DNA from: Lautropia dentalis
GTDB taxonomy: Bacteria; Pseudomonadota; Gammaproteobacteria; Burkholderiales; Burkholderiaceae_E
Assembly: GCF_003892345.1 (NCBI RefSeq)
Contig: NZ_RRUE01000001.1
Span: 465,008-529,007 of the forward strand
Direction of reading: 5' to 3'
Length of the DNA: 64,000 nucleotides
Positions 42,726 through 53,899 of this stretch are shown here, piece by piece (position 1 is the stretch's first letter; each line of letters starts with the position of its first letter). A model generated the notes under the pieces. The model saw nothing but the letters and a program-made list of their open reading frames with translations, was not told where the DNA came from and did no database searches. Position numbers and translations under genes: made by a program.

Positions 42726-43850
42726 ATGACGACACATGGACAGGGCGTTTCGCCCGCAGACGGGGCGTCGGCTGGCGTGAAGGGGCTGGCGCCGTACAAA
42801 CCGGGGCGGCCCATCGGGGAGGTGGCGCGCGAGCTGGGGCTGGATCCGGCCGGGATCGTCAAGCTGGCTTCCAACGAGAACCCGCTGGGCATGTCGCCGA
42901 AGTCGGTGGCGGCCGTGCAGCAGGTGCTGGCGGTGGGCGATGCCCGCTATCCGGATGCCAACGGGCATGACCTGAAGCAGGCGCTGGCGGCGCATTACGG
43001 CATCGATGCCGGCTGGATCACGCTGGGCAACGGGTCGAACGATGTGCTGGAGCTGGCGGCCCGCGCGCTGGTGGGGCCGGGGCAGCGCATCGTGTATTCG
43101 CGCTACGCCTTCGTGGTGTATCCGCTGGTGGCAAAGGCCATCGGCGCGGTGGGCGTGGAAGTGCCCGATGACGGGCTGGGGCATGATCTGGACGCCATGC
43201 TGGCAGCCATCACGCCCGATACGCGGCTGGTGTTCCTGGCCAACCCGAACAACCCGACCGGTACCTTCATCGAAGGGGAACGGCTGCTGCGTTTTCTGGA
43301 GCAGGTGCCGCCGCAGGTGGCGGTGGTGCTGGACGAGGCCTATACCGAATATCTGCGGCCGGAGCAGCGCTACGATGCGCTGGCCTGGGTGAAGCGCCTG
43401 CCGAACCTGATCGTGTCACGTACCTTCTCGAAGGCCTTTGGTCTGGCCGGGCTGCGGGTGGGCTTTGCGGTGGCGCAGCCGGCCATCACCGACCTGCTGG
43501 GTCGGGTGCGCCAGCCCTTCAATGTGAACACGCTGGCGCTGGTGGCCGCACAGGCCGTGCTGGCCGATGCCGATTACCAGCAGCGCAGCTATGCGCTGAA
43601 CCAGCAGGGGCTGAAGCAGCTGTCGGCGGCCTTCGATGCGCTGGGGCTGACGTACGTGCCTTCGTCGGGCAACTTCGTGCTGGTGAAGGTGGGCGATGCG
43701 GCGGCCGTCAACGACGCGCTGCTGCGGGCCGGGGTGATCGTGCGGCCGGTGGCCAACTATGGGCTGCCCGAGTGGCTGCGCATCAGTGTGGGGCTGCCGG
43801 AAGAGAACCAGAAGCTGATCGATGCGCTGACGAAGATTCTGAAGGGCTGA
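42726..43850 (+). CDS. hisC: histidinol-phosphate/aromatic aminotransferase
   Basis: A 374-aa class I/II PLP-dependent aminotransferase. Signatures: LASNENPLGMSPK, LGNGSNDVLELAARAL, FLANPNNPTGTF, VVLDEAYTEYL, and the cofactor lysine in SRTFSKAFGLAGLRVG. Placed between pheA and tyrA, it is the copy that in Burkholderiales is expected to serve aromatic amino acid synthesis as well as, or instead of, histidinol phosphate. GGAAG lies upstream of the ATG. Spacing to pheA is 72 bp. Confidence 0.92.
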   Translation: MTTHGQGVSPADGASAGVKGLAPYKPGRPIGEVARELGLDPAGIVKLASNENPLGMSPKSVAAVQQVLAVGDARYPDANGHDLKQALAAHYGIDAGWITLGNGSNDVLELAARALVGPGQRIVYSRYAFVVYPLVAKAIGAVGVEVPDDGLGHDLDAMLAAITPDTRLVFLANPNNPTGTFIEGERLLRFLEQVPPQVAVVLDEAYTEYLRPEQRYDALAWVKRLPNLIVSRTFSKAFGLAGLRVGFAVAQPAITDLLGRVRQPFNVNTLALVAAQAVLADADYQQRSYALNQQGLKQLSAAFDALGLTYVPSSGNFVLVKVGDAAAVNDALLRAGVIVRPVANYGLPEWLRISVGLPEENQKLIDALTKILKG

Positions 43851-44004
43851 GTACGGTGCCGCCTGCGGAGCAGGCAACGGGCTTTGCAACGCGCACCGGG
43901 GCGGGGGCGCAAGCCGCTGCCGGGGGAAATCACGGCTGGGTGGGAGGTCATGGCCGGCGACAGCGGTCACGGCTGGTGGTGGACTGTGCAGGCAGGGGAA
44001 GTAC

Positions 44005-44889
44005 ATGTTTGAAAGAGTGGCCATTCTGGGCACGGGGCTGATGGGTGGTTCGCTGGCGGCGGCGCTGGGAGCGCGGCTGCCGGCCGTGCACCGGGTGGGC
44101 TATGGGCTGGAGCCGGACCTGTCGCAGGCACGGGCGCGCGGGCTGTTCGACGAGACGGCCCATACGGTGGCCGACGCGGTGCGGGGGGCGGACCTGGTGG
44201 TGCTGGCAGCGCCGATTTCGGTCAATTGCGCGCTGATGGATGAGGTTGTCGATAACCTGTCGCCCGATGCGCTGCTGACAGACCTGTCCAGTGTGAAGAG
44301 ACCGGTGGTGGCGGCGCTGGAGGCGGCCGTGACGCGGCGGGAGGGGGCGGACGTGCTGACGCGTTTCGTGGCCAGTCATCCCATCGCGGGCAGCGAGAAG
44401 AGCGGGCCGGATGCGGCCGATGCCGCACTGTTCGTCGGGCGCGAGGCCGTGCTGAGCCGGCTGCCGGCCACGGCGCCGGATACCGTGGCGCGGCTGGAGG
44501 CCCTGTGGCGGTGCGTGGGAGCCCGGGTGACCCACATGACGGTGGGCCAGCACGACCGCGTGTTTGCGCTGGTGTCGCATGTGCCCCACGCGGTGGCGTT
44601 TGTCATGGCCGGGGTGGTGGCGAATGACCTGGGCGCGTCGGCTGTTGGGGAAGAGCCGGTGCGGGCGGGCGAGCATGCCGGTCCGGGACTGCTGGACATG
44701 ACGCGGATCGCAGCCTCGTCGCCTGCGCTGTGGGCCGACATCCTGATCCAGAACCGGGTGCCGACGCTGGCCGGGCTGGTCGCCCTGGCGTCGCGTCTGC
44801 AGGCGCTGGCGGTGACGCTGCAGGCCGAAGACCGCGCCGCGCTCACGGCCCTGCTGGCCCGGGGGGCAGACTGGCGAAGGGGGCAGTAG
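44005..44889 (+). CDS. tyrA: prephenate dehydrogenase
   Basis: A 294-aa NAD-dependent enzyme converting prephenate to 4-hydroxyphenylpyruvate in tyrosine synthesis. N-terminal Rossmann motif VAILGTGLMGGSLAAAL, then DLVVLAAPISVNCALMDEV, LTDLSSVKRPVVAAL, and the conserved FVASHPIAGSEKSGPDAADAALFVGR. GGGGAAG precedes the ATG. The order pheA-hisC-tyrA is conserved, but the aroA that usually follows is missing; a minus-strand dehydrogenase comes next. Confidence 0.94.
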   Translation: MFERVAILGTGLMGGSLAAALGARLPAVHRVGYGLEPDLSQARARGLFDETAHTVADAVRGADLVVLAAPISVNCALMDEVVDNLSPDALLTDLSSVKRPVVAALEAAVTRREGADVLTRFVASHPIAGSEKSGPDAADAALFVGREAVLSRLPATAPDTVARLEALWRCVGARVTHMTVGQHDRVFALVSHVPHAVAFVMAGVVANDLGASAVGEEPVRAGEHAGPGLLDMTRIAASSPALWADILIQNRVPTLAGLVALASRLQALAVTLQAEDRAALTALLARGADWRRGQ

Positions 44890-45071
44890 GTTCTTTCTGC
44901 CCCGCTTCAGGCCGCTGGCCGGGCCTGTGCACTGTTGCAGGCTTCGACGGCAGGGGCTCTTCTGCCAGGTCATGGAAAGAAGCATTTACAGGCCCTGCTG
45001 TAGCCCCGGCCGGCAGGTTCGACGGGGGCTTCGGCAGGTTTGCCCGACCTGGCTTGCCCCGCTGACCTGTT

Positions 45072-45968
45072 TCAGCGCTTCAGGTGGTCGAAGCGGGCGA
45101 TCAGGCTGGAGGTGTCCCAGCGGTTGCCGCCCAGGGCCTGCACATCGGCGTAGAACTGGTCCACCAGGGCGGTGACGGGCAGCGACACGCCGGTGCGGCG
45201 GGCCTCGGCCAGGCACAGGCCCAGATCCTTGCGCATCCAGTCCACGGCAAAGCCGAAGTCGAACTGGCGGTCGGTCATGGTCTTGCCACGGTTGTCCATC
45301 TGCCAGGACTGGGCGGCCCCCTTGCCGATCACGTCCAGCACCTGCTTCATGTCCAGCCCGGCCACCTCGCCGAAATGGATGGCTTCCGACAGCGCCTGCA
45401 CGAGGCCGGCGATGCAGATCTGGTTGACCATCTTGGCCAGCTGGCCGGCACCGGCCTCGCCCACGCGGGTGATGGCCTGGGCATAGGCCATGGCCACCGG
45501 ACGCATGCGTTCCACGCTGGTTTCGGCGCCGCCGCACATGATGGTGAGGCAACCCTTCTCGGCGCCGGCCTGGCCGCCGGAAACGGGGGCATCGACGAAG
45601 TTCATGCCCTTTTCGCGGGCGATGCGGTCCAGTTCGCGGCTGACATCGGCCGAGGCGGTGGTGTGGTCCACGTACAGGGCGCCGGGCTTCATGCCGGCAA
45701 AGGCGCCGTCGTCCCCCAGAACCACGCTGCGCAGGTCGTCGTCGTTGCCGACGCAGGAGAAGACGATGTCGGCCTGTGCCGCGGCTTCGCGCGGGGTGAG
45801 GGCGAGGCGGTGTGCCGGCCGTTCGGCCAGCCACTGTTCGGCCTTTGCGGTGGTGCGGTTGTAGACCGTCACGGCATGGCCGGCTTCGGCCAGGTGGCGG
45901 GCCATGGGGTAGCCCATGACGCCGAGGCCCAGAAAGGCCACGTTCATGGGGGCTGGGGTGCTGCTCAT
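45072..45968 (-). CDS. NAD(P)-dependent beta-hydroxyacid dehydrogenase (GarR/MmsB family)
   Basis: A 298-aa enzyme of the 3-hydroxyisobutyrate/tartronate-semialdehyde reductase family. [27 protein letters not shown] is the dinucleotide-binding start, [24 protein letters not shown] the substrate loop, and [23 protein letters not shown] contains the catalytic lysine. The exact substrate cannot be assigned. GGAG lies about 10 bp before ATG 45968; ATG 45947 is an alternative. It is divergent from alaS and appears to interrupt the usual tyrA-aroA neighbourhood. Confidence 0.88.
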   Translation of the reverse strand: MSSTPAPMNVAFLGLGVMGYPMARHLAEAGHAVTVYNRTTAKAEQWLAERPAHRLALTPREAAAQADIVFSCVGNDDDLRSVVLGDDGAFAGMKPGALYVDHTTASADVSRELDRIAREKGMNFVDAPVSGGQAGAEKGCLTIMCGGAETSVERMRPVAMAYAQAITRVGEAGAGQLAKMVNQICIAGLVQALSEAIHFGEVAGLDMKQVLDVIGKGAAQSWQMDNRGKTMTDRQFDFGFAVDWMRKDLGLCLAEARRTGVSLPVTALVDQFYADVQALGGNRWDTSSLIARFDHLKR

Positions 45969-46122
45969 GGGGGATGTCTCCGTGGGGTGGGCGGTGGTCA
46001 GGTGCACCGGTTGCAGGGGGCCTGCCGTGCGGATGCGGTGGATGATGATGCCACAGACAGGCGGGATGCGGCTGACGCGCGGCCAGGAACATGGCCACTG
46101 TGTTGCCCCGGGACGCAGGGCA

Positions 46123-46153
46123 TTGGCGGAACGGGGCCGGCGTTCGGTAAAAT
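46123..46153 (+). promoter_or_regulatory. candidate alaS promoter
   Basis: TTGGCG (46123-46128) and TAAAAT (46148-46153) are 19 bp apart, slightly long for sigma-70, with the start codon 26 bp after the -10. The -10 is plausible; the -35 is weak. Confidence 0.35.
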
Positions 46154-46179
46154 TGCGGATTCTTCCCAGGATGCCCAAG

Positions 46180-48822
46180 ATGAAGTCTGCCGAAATACGC
46201 CAGAAGTACCTGAAGTTCTTTGAGTCGAAGGGGCACACCATCGTCCCGTCCAGTCCGGTGGTGCCGCACGACGACCCGACGCTGCTGTTTGCCAACGCGG
46301 GCATGAACCAGTTCAAGGACGTGTTCCTGGGCTTCGACAAGCGTCCGTATACGCGGGCGACCACGGCGCAGAAGTGCATCCGGGCCGGTGGCAAGCACAA
46401 CGACCTGGAAAACGTCGGCTATACCGCACGCCATCACACCTTCTTCGAGATGATGGGCAACTTCTCGTTCGGCGACTATTTCAAGAAGGATGCCATCTCC
46501 TTTGCCTGGGAGCTGCTCACGCAGGTCTTCGGGCTGCCGCCGGAAAAGCTGCTGGTGACGGTGTATGCCGAGGATGATGAGGCCTACGACATCTGGCACC
46601 GGCAGGTGGGTGTGCCGGCCGAGAAGATCGTGCGCATCGGCGACAACAAGGGGGCCCGCTACGCATCGGACAACTTCTGGATGATGGGCGACACCGGCCC
46701 CTGCGGCCCCTGCACCGAGATCTTCTACGACCACGGCCCGGAAATCGCCGGCGGCCCCCCGGGCAGCCCGGATGAAGATGGTGACCGCTTCATCGAGATC
46801 TGGAACATCGTGTTCATGCAGTACAACCGCGATGAGGCCGGCAACATGAATCCGCTGCCGCGTCCCAGCGTGGATACCGGCATGGGCCTGGAGCGAGTGG
46901 CGGCCGTGCTGCAGCACGTGCATTCCAATTACGAGATCGACCTGTTCGTGAACCTGCTGGCGGCGGCCGCGCAGGCGGTGGCCGATGCGGGCGGTACGCC
47001 CGAGGCTGGCAGCCCGTCGCTGAAGGTGATTGCCGACCACATCCGTGCCTGCAGCTTCACCATCGTCGATGGGGTGGTGCCGGGCAACGAGGGGCGCGGC
47101 TATGTGCTGCGCCGGATCGTTCGCCGCGCGGTGCGTCACGGCTACAAGCTGGGGGCGCGCCAGCCGTTCCTGTACAGTCTGGTGGCGGCGCTGGTGAAGG
47201 AAATGGGTGAGGCCTATCCGGAGCTGAAGCGCGACCAGGCCCGCATCGAGGAGGTGCTCAAGGGAGAGGAGTCCCGCTTCTTCGAGACCATTGCCAACGG
47301 CATGACCCTGCTGGACCAGGCGCTGGCCGACCTGAACGGCAAGACGGTGCTGGACGGTGAAACCGCCTTCCGCCTGCACGACACCTTCGGCTTCCCGCTG
47401 GACCTGACGGCCGATGTCTGCCGCGAGCGGAGCGTGACGGTGGACGAGGCCGGCTTCGATGCCGCCATGGCGCGCCAGCGTGAGCAGGCCCGGGCGGCCG
47501 GCCGCTTCAAGGGGGCGTCGCTGCTGGAATACGACGGTGCCGCCACCCGTTTCGTGGGTTACGACGCGCTGACGGCGCCAGCAAAGGTGCTGGCGCTGTA
47601 CCGTGACGGCAAGCCGGTGGAGACCCTGCAGGCCGGCGACGAGGGCGTGGTGGTGCTGGATGTCAGCCCGTTCTATGCAGAGTCCGGGGGGCAGGTGGGT
47701 GACCATGGCTTGATCGCTGTCCCGAATGGCGCACAGCGCTTTGCCGTGACCGATACGCAAAAGATCCAGGCCACCGTCTGGGGCCACCACGGCCGTCTGG
47801 AAGCCGGCAGCCTGAAGGTGGGCGATGCCGTGACCGCCGAGGTGAATGCGGCCCGCCGTGCGAAGACCACCCGCAACCACTCGGCCACCCACCTGCTGCA
47901 CAAGGCGCTGCGCCAGGTGCTGGGTGATCACGTGGCCCAGAAGGGCTCGCTGGTCGATCCGGATCACACCCGCTTCGACTTCAGCCACAACAAGCCGATG
48001 ACGGCCGACGAGATCCAGGCGGTGGAAGCCATCGTCAACGCCGAAATACGTGCCAATGCCGAGACGGTCATCCGCCAGCTGCCGTATGACGAAGCCATTG
48101 CCCTGGGGGCCATGGCGCTGTTCGGCGAGAAGTATGGCGACGTGGTGCGGATGGTGGACGTGGCCGATACGCGTGAACTGTGTGGCGGTACCCATGTGGC
48201 CCGCAGCGGGGAGATCGGCGTGTTCAAGATCGCCTCCGAAGGTGGCGTGGCTGCCGGCATCCGTCGTGTGGACGGGCTGACGGGCGAGGGCGCGCTGGCG
48301 TGGATCCAGCAGCAGCTCGCCGCACTGGCCGAGGCCGCCGCGGCAGCCCGTGCCCCGGTGAACGAACTGCCGGCGCGCATCGTGCAGCTGCAGACGCAGG
48401 TGAAGGATCTGAACCGTGATCTGGACCGTCTGAAGGCGAAGGCCGCCAGCAGCCAGGGGCAGAACCTGGCCGGGCAGGCGCAGAAGCTGGCCAGCGGCGT
48501 ACATGTGCTGGTGGCCCGTCTGGATGGCATGGATGCCAGGGCGCTGCGTGCCACGGTGGACCAGCTGAAGGACCAGCTGAAGTCGCTGGTGGTGGTCCTG
48601 GCCGCGGCCAGCGATGGCAAGGTTCAGCTGGTGGCTGGTGTGACGGCCGACCGGGTGGGCACCATCAGGGCCGGTGAGCTGGTGGCCGGCGTGGCCGCGC
48701 AGGTGGGCGGCAAGGGCGGCGGCAAGCCGGACTTTGCCATGGCTGGCGGGACCGACGTGGCGGCGCTGGACGGTGCGCTGGCGGCGGTGCGCAGCCAGCT
48801 GGTGCAGAAGCTGGAGGGCTGA
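46180..48822 (+). CDS. alaS: alanine-tRNA ligase
   Basis: An 880-aa class II synthetase that charges tRNA-Ala. The N-terminal catalytic domain starts [50 protein letters not shown]. The editing domain has the zinc motif [15 protein letters not shown] and CGGTH, which deacylates Ser- and Gly-tRNA-Ala. The C-terminal C-Ala domain is complete. I chose ATG 46180 with AGGA at 46168-46171; ATG 46171 in frame overlaps that site. The stop overlaps tusA by one base. Confidence 0.97.
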   Translation: MKSAEIRQKYLKFFESKGHTIVPSSPVVPHDDPTLLFANAGMNQFKDVFLGFDKRPYTRATTAQKCIRAGGKHNDLENVGYTARHHTFFEMMGNFSFGDYFKKDAISFAWELLTQVFGLPPEKLLVTVYAEDDEAYDIWHRQVGVPAEKIVRIGDNKGARYASDNFWMMGDTGPCGPCTEIFYDHGPEIAGGPPGSPDEDGDRFIEIWNIVFMQYNRDEAGNMNPLPRPSVDTGMGLERVAAVLQHVHSNYEIDLFVNLLAAAAQAVADAGGTPEAGSPSLKVIADHIRACSFTIVDGVVPGNEGRGYVLRRIVRRAVRHGYKLGARQPFLYSLVAALVKEMGEAYPELKRDQARIEEVLKGEESRFFETIANGMTLLDQALADLNGKTVLDGETAFRLHDTFGFPLDLTADVCRERSVTVDEAGFDAAMARQREQARAAGRFKGASLLEYDGAATRFVGYDALTAPAKVLALYRDGKPVETLQAGDEGVVVLDVSPFYAESGGQVGDHGLIAVPNGAQRFAVTDTQKIQATVWGHHGRLEAGSLKVGDAVTAEVNAARRAKTTRNHSATHLLHKALRQVLGDHVAQKGSLVDPDHTRFDFSHNKPMTADEIQAVEAIVNAEIRANAETVIRQLPYDEAIALGAMALFGEKYGDVVRMVDVADTRELCGGTHVARSGEIGVFKIASEGGVAAGIRRVDGLTGEGALAWIQQQLAALAEAAAAARAPVNELPARIVQLQTQVKDLNRDLDRLKAKAASSQGQNLAGQAQKLASGVHVLVARLDGMDARALRATVDQLKDQLKSLVVVLAAASDGKVQLVAGVTADRVGTIRAGELVAGVAAQVGGKGGGKPDFAMAGGTDVAALDGALAAVRSQLVQKLEG

Positions 48823-49082
48823 TGAACGAGCCCCTGCCTTCCTCCAGCCCTCCCGACCATGCCGATGCGCACGTCGATGCGCGCGGCATGGCCTGTCCGC
48901 TGCCGATCCTGAAGGCGAAGAAGGCGCTGGCCACGCTGCAGAGCGGCCAGGTGCTGGAGGTGGAGGCTACCGACCCCGGCTCAAAGCAGGATTTCAGCGC
49001 CTTCGCCCGCCAGACCGGCAACACGCTGCTGGCGCAGGTGGACCGGGGGGAGGTGACGCACTTCTGGTTGCGGCGGCGGTGA
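48822..49082 (+). CDS. tusA: TusA/SirA-family sulfur carrier protein
   Basis: An 86-aa protein with the TusA active-site motif DARGMACPLPILKAKKAL, whose Cys accepts persulfide sulfur, and a short beta-alpha fold. TusA homologues relay sulfur for tRNA thiolation or other sulfur trafficking. The N-terminal leader of about 15 residues is Pro/Ser-rich. The ATG overlaps the alaS stop (TGATG), so the two are translationally linked. Confidence 0.88.
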   Translation: MNEPLPSSSPPDHADAHVDARGMACPLPILKAKKALATLQSGQVLEVEATDPGSKQDFSAFARQTGNTLLAQVDRGEVTHFWLRRR

Positions 49083-49137
49083 GTGAGTCCAAAGGGATTA
49101 AACTCTACCCTTTCGACGCACACATTCCCGCGCTTTC

Positions 49138-52100
49138 ATGACCGACGCTGCCACGCCTGGTTCCGCCCTGGACCAACTGCCCAAGAGTTTCGAGCCTGCC
49201 GCCATCGAGGCGCGCTGGTACCCGCTGTGGGAATCCCGCGGCTACTTCGTCAACCAGCCCGCGCCGGGTGTCGCACCGTCTGCAGGGCAGGGCGCATCGA
49301 CAGCGGGCCAGGCCGGTGAGGCTGCGGCGAACGCCACTGTCGGGCAGGGGGACGCTGCATCGCAGGCCACCGCAACCGCTGAACGCCCCGCACCCTCCGG
49401 CAGGGCCTACTGCATCCAGCTGCCGCCGCCCAATGTGACCGGCACGCTGCACATGGGCCATGCCTTCCAGCAGACGCTGATGGACACGCTGATTCGCCAT
49501 CACCGGATGCTGGGCGACGACACCAACTGGGTGGTGGGCAGTGACCATGCCGGCATTGCCACGCAGATCGTGGTGGAGCGGCAGCTGGCGGCCGAGGGCA
49601 GGTCGCGCCATGACATGTCGCGCGATGCCTTCATCGACCGGGTCTGGGCCTGGAAGAACGAATCGGGCGGGGCCATCAGCCGGCAGATGCGTCGCCTGGG
49701 CGATTCGGCCAACTGGGACTACGCCGACAGCCTGGGCACGCAGTCCGGCTATTTCACGATGGACCCGAAGCTGTCGCAGGCGGTGGCCGAGGTGTTCGTG
49801 CGGCTGTACGAGGCAGGACTCATCTACCGTGGCAAGCGGCTGGTGAACTGGGATCCGGTGCTGCGCACGGCCGTGTCCGACCTCGAGGTGGACATGACCG
49901 AGCGTGATGGCCATCTGTGGCACATCCGCTATCCGTTTGCCGATGGCCCGCAGAAGGCGGCCGATGGCACCGAACTGACGGGGCTGGTGGTGGCCACTAC
50001 CCGTCCGGAAACGATGCTGGGTGACGTGGCCGTGGCCGTGCATCCGGAGGATGAGCGCTATCGCCACCTGCACGGCAAACTGCTGGAGCTGCCGCTGACC
50101 GGCCGGAAGATCCCGGTGATTGCCGACAGCTATGTGGATCCGGAGTTCGGCAGCGGCTGTGTGAAGATCACCGGCGCGCATGACTTCAACGACTACGAGG
50201 TGGCCCAGCGTCACCAGCTGCCGCTGATCGTGGTGCTGGACCTGGAAGCCAACATGGCGGGTGAGGCCGTGCCCGAGGCTTATCGGGGTCTGAACCGCTA
50301 CCGGGCGCGCGAGCAGATGGTGGCCGATCTGGATGCCGCCGGCCTGCTGGTCGATACCGTGAAGCACCGCAACATGGTGCCGGTCTGTGGCCGTTCCGGC
50401 GAGGTGGTCGAACCGATGCTGACCGACCAGTGGTTCGTGGACCAGACCCGCGAGACGCAGCCCGATGGCCGTCCGGGTGGCATGGCAGCCATCACCCGGC
50501 CGGCGCTGGAGGCCGTGACTTCCGGCCGTATCCGCTTCTTCCCCGAGCACTGGGCGTCCACCTACGACCACTGGCTTTCGAACATCCACGACTGGTGCAT
50601 TTCGCGCCAGCTGTGGTGGGGACACCGGATTCCGGCCTGGTATGGCGAGGATGGCCAGACCTTCGTGGCCCGCAGCGAGGAGGAGGCCCGCCAGCAGGCG
50701 CAGGCCGCCGGCTATACCGGGGCGCTGACCCGCGACCCCGACGTGCTGGATACCTGGTTCTCGTCGGCGCTGGTGCCGTTCACGGCGCTGGGCTGGCCGT
50801 CGCAGGATCCGGTCACGCTGGCCGATCTCGAACGCTATCTGCCGTCCGACGTGCTGGTGACGGGCAACGACATCATCTTCTTCTGGGTGGCCCGGATGGT
50901 GATGATGACCCAGTATTTCACCGGCAAGGTGCCGTTCCGGGATATTTACATCAATGCCATCGTCCGTGACTCGGAAGGGCAGAAGATGTCGAAGTCCAAG
51001 GGCAACACGCTGGATCCGCTGGACCTGATCGACGGCATCAGCCAGGAGGCGCTGCTGGCCAAGTCGGTGCGGGGCCTGATGCGGGCCGATCACAAGGCGC
51101 GCATCGAGAAGTACGTCAAAAAGCATTTTCCCGACGGCATTCCGGCCTTCGGCACGGATGCGCTGCGCTTCACCTTCGCCTCGCTGGCCAATTTCTCGCG
51201 CACGCTGAATTTCGACATCAGCCGCTGTGAGGGCTACCGCAACTTCTGCAACAAGCTGTGGAATGCCACCCGCTTCGTGCTGATGAACGTGGAAGGCCAC
51301 GACAACGGTTTTGCCAAACCCTGCAACAAGGACTGCGGCCCCGGCCAGTACATGGACTTCAGCCCGGTGGACCGCTGGATCGTGTCCGGGCTGCAGCGCA
51401 CCACGGCCGAGGTGACGAAGGCGCTGGCCGAGTACCGCTTCGATCTGGCGGCCAACGCCGTCTACAGCTTCGTCTGGAACAGCTACTGCGACTGGTATCT
51501 GGAACTGGCCAAGGTGGAACTGAACCACCCGGATCCGGCGCAGCGCCGGGGGGCACGGCGCACGCTGCTGCGGGTGCTGGAGGCCACGCTGCGCCTGGCG
51601 CATCCGCTGATTCCGTTCATCACCGAAGAGCTGTGGCAGAAGGTGGCGCCGCTGACGAACCGTTACGGCCCCGGTGGGGTGCAGACGCTGGAAGGGGAGG
51701 CGCTGGCGCAGGCACTGGCCGAACGCCGCCATTCGGTGATGCTGCAGCCGTATCCGGTGTGCAATGACGCGAAAATCGATGAAAACGCCGAGGCGTGGAT
51801 GGCCGAACTGCGGGCGCTGATCGATGCCTGCCGGGCGCTGCGTGGCGAGATGGGGCTGGGGCCGCAGCAGCGGGTGCCGCTGCTGGTGGCCAGCACCGAT
51901 GAACGCATCGATGCCATGCTGCCGTACCTGCCCGGTCTGGCCAAACTGTCCAGCGCCGAACGGGTGGCCTCGCTGCCGGAAGACACGCTGGCCCCTGTGC
52001 AGGTGGTGGGCAATCACCGCCTGATGCTGAAGGTGGAAATCGACGTGGCTGCCGAACGCGCCCGTCTGGACAAGGAGATTGCCCGCCTGCAGGGCGAGAT

Positions 52101-52242
52101 CGGCAAGGCCAACGGCAAGCTGTCCAGCGAGAGCTTCGTGCAGCGCGCCCCGGCCGCCGTGGTCGAGCAGGAGCGTCAGCGGCTGGCGCAGTTCAGCGCC
52201 ATGCTGGAAAAGGTGCAGGGGCAGCGGGCGAAGCTCGGCTGA
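49138..52242 (+). CDS. valS: valine-tRNA ligase
   Basis: A 1034-aa class I synthetase. The HIGH motif appears as [16 protein letters not shown] and the KMSKS motif as [20 protein letters not shown]; the C-terminal coiled-coil arm ([33 protein letters not shown]) is intact. Unusual: between [12 protein letters not shown] and [13 protein letters not shown] (about residues 42-88) lies an insertion of about 45 residues rich in Ala, Gly, Gln and Thr that normal ValS lacks. It falls before the catalytic core and probably forms a surface loop. Ribosome-site support for ATG 49138 is weak, but the N-terminus matches homologues. Confidence 0.97.
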   Translation: MTDAATPGSALDQLPKSFEPAAIEARWYPLWESRGYFVNQPAPGVAPSAGQGASTAGQAGEAAANATVGQGDAASQATATAERPAPSGRAYCIQLPPPNVTGTLHMGHAFQQTLMDTLIRHHRMLGDDTNWVVGSDHAGIATQIVVERQLAAEGRSRHDMSRDAFIDRVWAWKNESGGAISRQMRRLGDSANWDYADSLGTQSGYFTMDPKLSQAVAEVFVRLYEAGLIYRGKRLVNWDPVLRTAVSDLEVDMTERDGHLWHIRYPFADGPQKAADGTELTGLVVATTRPETMLGDVAVAVHPEDERYRHLHGKLLELPLTGRKIPVIADSYVDPEFGSGCVKITGAHDFNDYEVAQRHQLPLIVVLDLEANMAGEAVPEAYRGLNRYRAREQMVADLDAAGLLVDTVKHRNMVPVCGRSGEVVEPMLTDQWFVDQTRETQPDGRPGGMAAITRPALEAVTSGRIRFFPEHWASTYDHWLSNIHDWCISRQLWWGHRIPAWYGEDGQTFVARSEEEARQQAQAAGYTGALTRDPDVLDTWFSSALVPFTALGWPSQDPVTLADLERYLPSDVLVTGNDIIFFWVARMVMMTQYFTGKVPFRDIYINAIVRDSEGQKMSKSKGNTLDPLDLIDGISQEALLAKSVRGLMRADHKARIEKYVKKHFPDGIPAFGTDALRFTFASLANFSRTLNFDISRCEGYRNFCNKLWNATRFVLMNVEGHDNGFAKPCNKDCGPGQYMDFSPVDRWIVSGLQRTTAEVTKALAEYRFDLAANAVYSFVWNSYCDWYLELAKVELNHPDPAQRRGARRTLLRVLEATLRLAHPLIPFITEELWQKVAPLTNRYGPGGVQTLEGEALAQALAERRHSVMLQPYPVCNDAKIDENAEAWMAELRALIDACRALRGEMGLGPQQRVPLLVASTDERIDAMLPYLPGLAKLSSAERVASLPEDTLAPVQVVGNHRLMLKVEIDVAAERARLDKEIARLQGEIGKANGKLSSESFVQRAPAAVVEQERQRLAQFSAMLEKVQGQRAKLG

Positions 52243-52324
52243 GGCTCAACCATCGAGGAACCATCGAAGGCCCCGGAAGTGTCCACCCGGGGCTGATGAT
52301 GGGCCGGATGTCTGTCTGTCCAGG

Positions 52325-52432
52325 CAGGTGGCAGGCTCCACGCCATGACAGGTGGCAGGCTGCCACTCCATGAAAATGCCGGGGGGCAGGGAGGCTTGCC
52401 CTGTCAGACAGGTGGGCAGCGCCTCCGTATGA
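52325..52432. repeat. three degenerate 24-25 bp repeats after valS
   Basis: CAGGTGGCAGGCTCCACGCC-type units ending in ATGA lie at 52325-52348, 52349-52373 and, more diverged, 52409-52432. They lie in the 264-bp gap between convergent valS and the DUF2486-like gene. No open frame is shared between units. Confidence 0.6.
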
Positions 52433-52433
52433 C

Positions 52434-52472
52434 AATGCCCCGGCGCCGGGTTGTCCGGTGATCCGGGGCATT
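52434..52472. terminator. candidate bidirectional terminator between convergent genes
   Basis: AATGCCCCGG (52434-52443) pairs perfectly with CCGGGGCATT (52463-52472). There is no long T-run, but the hairpin lies between converging transcripts, where a terminator is expected. Confidence 0.5.
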
Positions 52473-52506
52473 CTGGTGGTGTCTGGCCGTCTTTCCGGCG
52501 CCGGTG

Positions 52507-53472
52507 TCAATCCTTGTGATTCTGCCGGGCCATTTCCGCATGCAGGCGGGTGATTTCCTCGTTCACGGCGCGGGCCACGATGTCGCGGATCAGGCGGTTG
52601 AGCGTGTCGTGCACGTCGCGGGTCATCGTCTCGACGGCGCGCGAGATGACCGGGGCCAGCGCGTGGTTCATCTGGCCATCGAGCAGGATGTCGCCGCGGC
52701 GCAGCAGCCGTTCCAGCACGTTTTCGCGCACCTGGCCGGCCAGTTCGCTCCAGTCCACATCGGCGAAGCTGCGTGGCAGCTGGTCGGGGTGGTAGCGCTG
52801 CACATTTACCACGTCCGTCAGCATCGGAATGGCTTCCTCGTCCTCGGGCGTGGCCGGGCGCGGCTGGCGCACCGCCGGGGGAATGGTGGTGGTGCGGGGC
52901 GCAAACGGGGCCGGATCGGTACTGCCGGCCTTTGCCACTTCGGGGAACGGGACCGGGGCACTGCCGGTGGCTTCGTGGGCGGCCTGCGATGAAATGCCCA
53001 CGTCCAGCAGGCGCATCGAATGCACCAGCTTGTTGATCAGCGCCCGGTCTTCGTCGGTCAGCGGCGGCAGGGTGGCGATGGCGGCATCTTCGTCCAGCGG
53101 GCCGGCCTCGTCGTCTTCCAGATAGTCGTCGTCGGAATCATCCGGGAACTGCGAACGGCCGTACCAGTCCCTGCCGGTGGCACGGTCCGGCTGGTCTGCC
53201 GAACCTGACGGGCGCGAAGGATGACGCTGGCTGCCGGCAGGCGTACCGGTCACCGGGCCCGCCGTGCCTGCTGCGGCCGGGGTGTCTGCTGTTGCGGGCA
53301 TGATGGCGCGTTTTGCAGTCGAGGTATCGCTTACCCCCGGAATGCTGGCGGCGGGGGCGGGGTGCAGGGCCTGCGTCGAGCCGCCGGCCGGTGCGTCTGC
53401 CGCTCCGGCGGAAGGCCCGAACGGCTGGCTGCTCCGGAATGACGGCGAAGAAAGGGGATTATCGGGTGCCAT
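52507..53472 (-). CDS. acidic/disordered protein downstream of holC (DUF2486-like)
   Basis: A 321-aa protein. The first 110 residues are Pro/Ala/Ser/Gly-rich and apparently disordered, followed by an acidic patch (DDSDDDYLEDDEAGPLDED) and a folded C-terminal region ending in amphipathic helices (VISRAVETMTRDVHDTLNRLIRDIVARAVNEEITRLHAEMARQ). Position after holC and this composition match the DUF2486 proteins of Burkholderiales; function is unknown. ATG 53472 overlaps the holC stop by 14 bp, implying coupling. Confidence 0.65.
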   Translation of the reverse strand: MAPDNPLSSPSFRSSQPFGPSAGAADAPAGGSTQALHPAPAASIPGVSDTSTAKRAIMPATADTPAAAGTAGPVTGTPAGSQRHPSRPSGSADQPDRATGRDWYGRSQFPDDSDDDYLEDDEAGPLDEDAAIATLPPLTDEDRALINKLVHSMRLLDVGISSQAAHEATGSAPVPFPEVAKAGSTDPAPFAPRTTTIPPAVRQPRPATPEDEEAIPMLTDVVNVQRYHPDQLPRSFADVDWSELAGQVRENVLERLLRRGDILLDGQMNHALAPVISRAVETMTRDVHDTLNRLIRDIVARAVNEEITRLHAEMARQNHKD

Positions 53473-53899
53473 CTCGTTCTTCCACATCGTGGGTGAGCGG
53501 GGTGTAGCCCTGTTCCCGGTAGGAACGGAAGCGGGCGCGGGCTGCCTGGCGGCTGGCGGCATCGCTGCCGACCAGCTCGATCACCCGGGCATAGCCGGAA
53601 AATGCAGGCGGCATGCGTTCGCCCAGATTGACCAGCACCTGACGGTGACTGGCCGGGACTTCGGCCTCGGAGGCGGTGAGCAGAATGGGGGTGCGCGCCG
53701 CCAGCGGATGCCGGACCGAGACATGCGGAACGAACGCCAGCGGCTGGAAATCCCAGAGCTGACGGTCGAAACGGGCCAGTCGCCGGGTGTCTTCGCAATA
53801 GACCACCACCCGGTGACCGGCATGCCATGCCTTGCGCACCAGACGGCAGGCATACTGGCCCACGTCCGGCACGTTGAAATGAAAGTCCACCTGGGTCAT
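53459..53899 (-). CDS. holC: DNA polymerase III chi subunit
   Basis: A 146-aa protein matching HolC: QVDFHFNVPDVGQYACRLVRKAWHAGHRVVVYCEDTRRLARFDRQLWDFQPLAFVPHV, then a PILLTASEAEVPASHRQVLVNLG stretch. It links the clamp loader to single-strand DNA-binding protein during replication. ATG 53899 begins the recognisable domain; GTG 53905 in frame is possible. It lies downstream of pepA, the common pepA-holC order. Confidence 0.9.
   Translation of the reverse strand: MTQVDFHFNVPDVGQYACRLVRKAWHAGHRVVVYCEDTRRLARFDRQLWDFQPLAFVPHVSVRHPLAARTPILLTASEAEVPASHRQVLVNLGERMPPAFSGYARVIELVGSDAASRQAARARFRSYREQGYTPLTHDVEERDGTR

Noticed and set aside
44986-48504. Long open frame (about 1172 codons) on the minus strand across the dehydrogenase and alaS region
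   Set aside because: It is antisense to alaS, whose synthetase and editing motifs are intact. Its His/Gly/Leu-rich composition is typical of the shadow frame of a GC-rich gene.
49105-52017. Long open frame (about 970 codons) on the minus strand opposite valS
   Set aside because: Antisense to valS with intact HMGH and KMSKS motifs; no recognisable domain in the antisense product.
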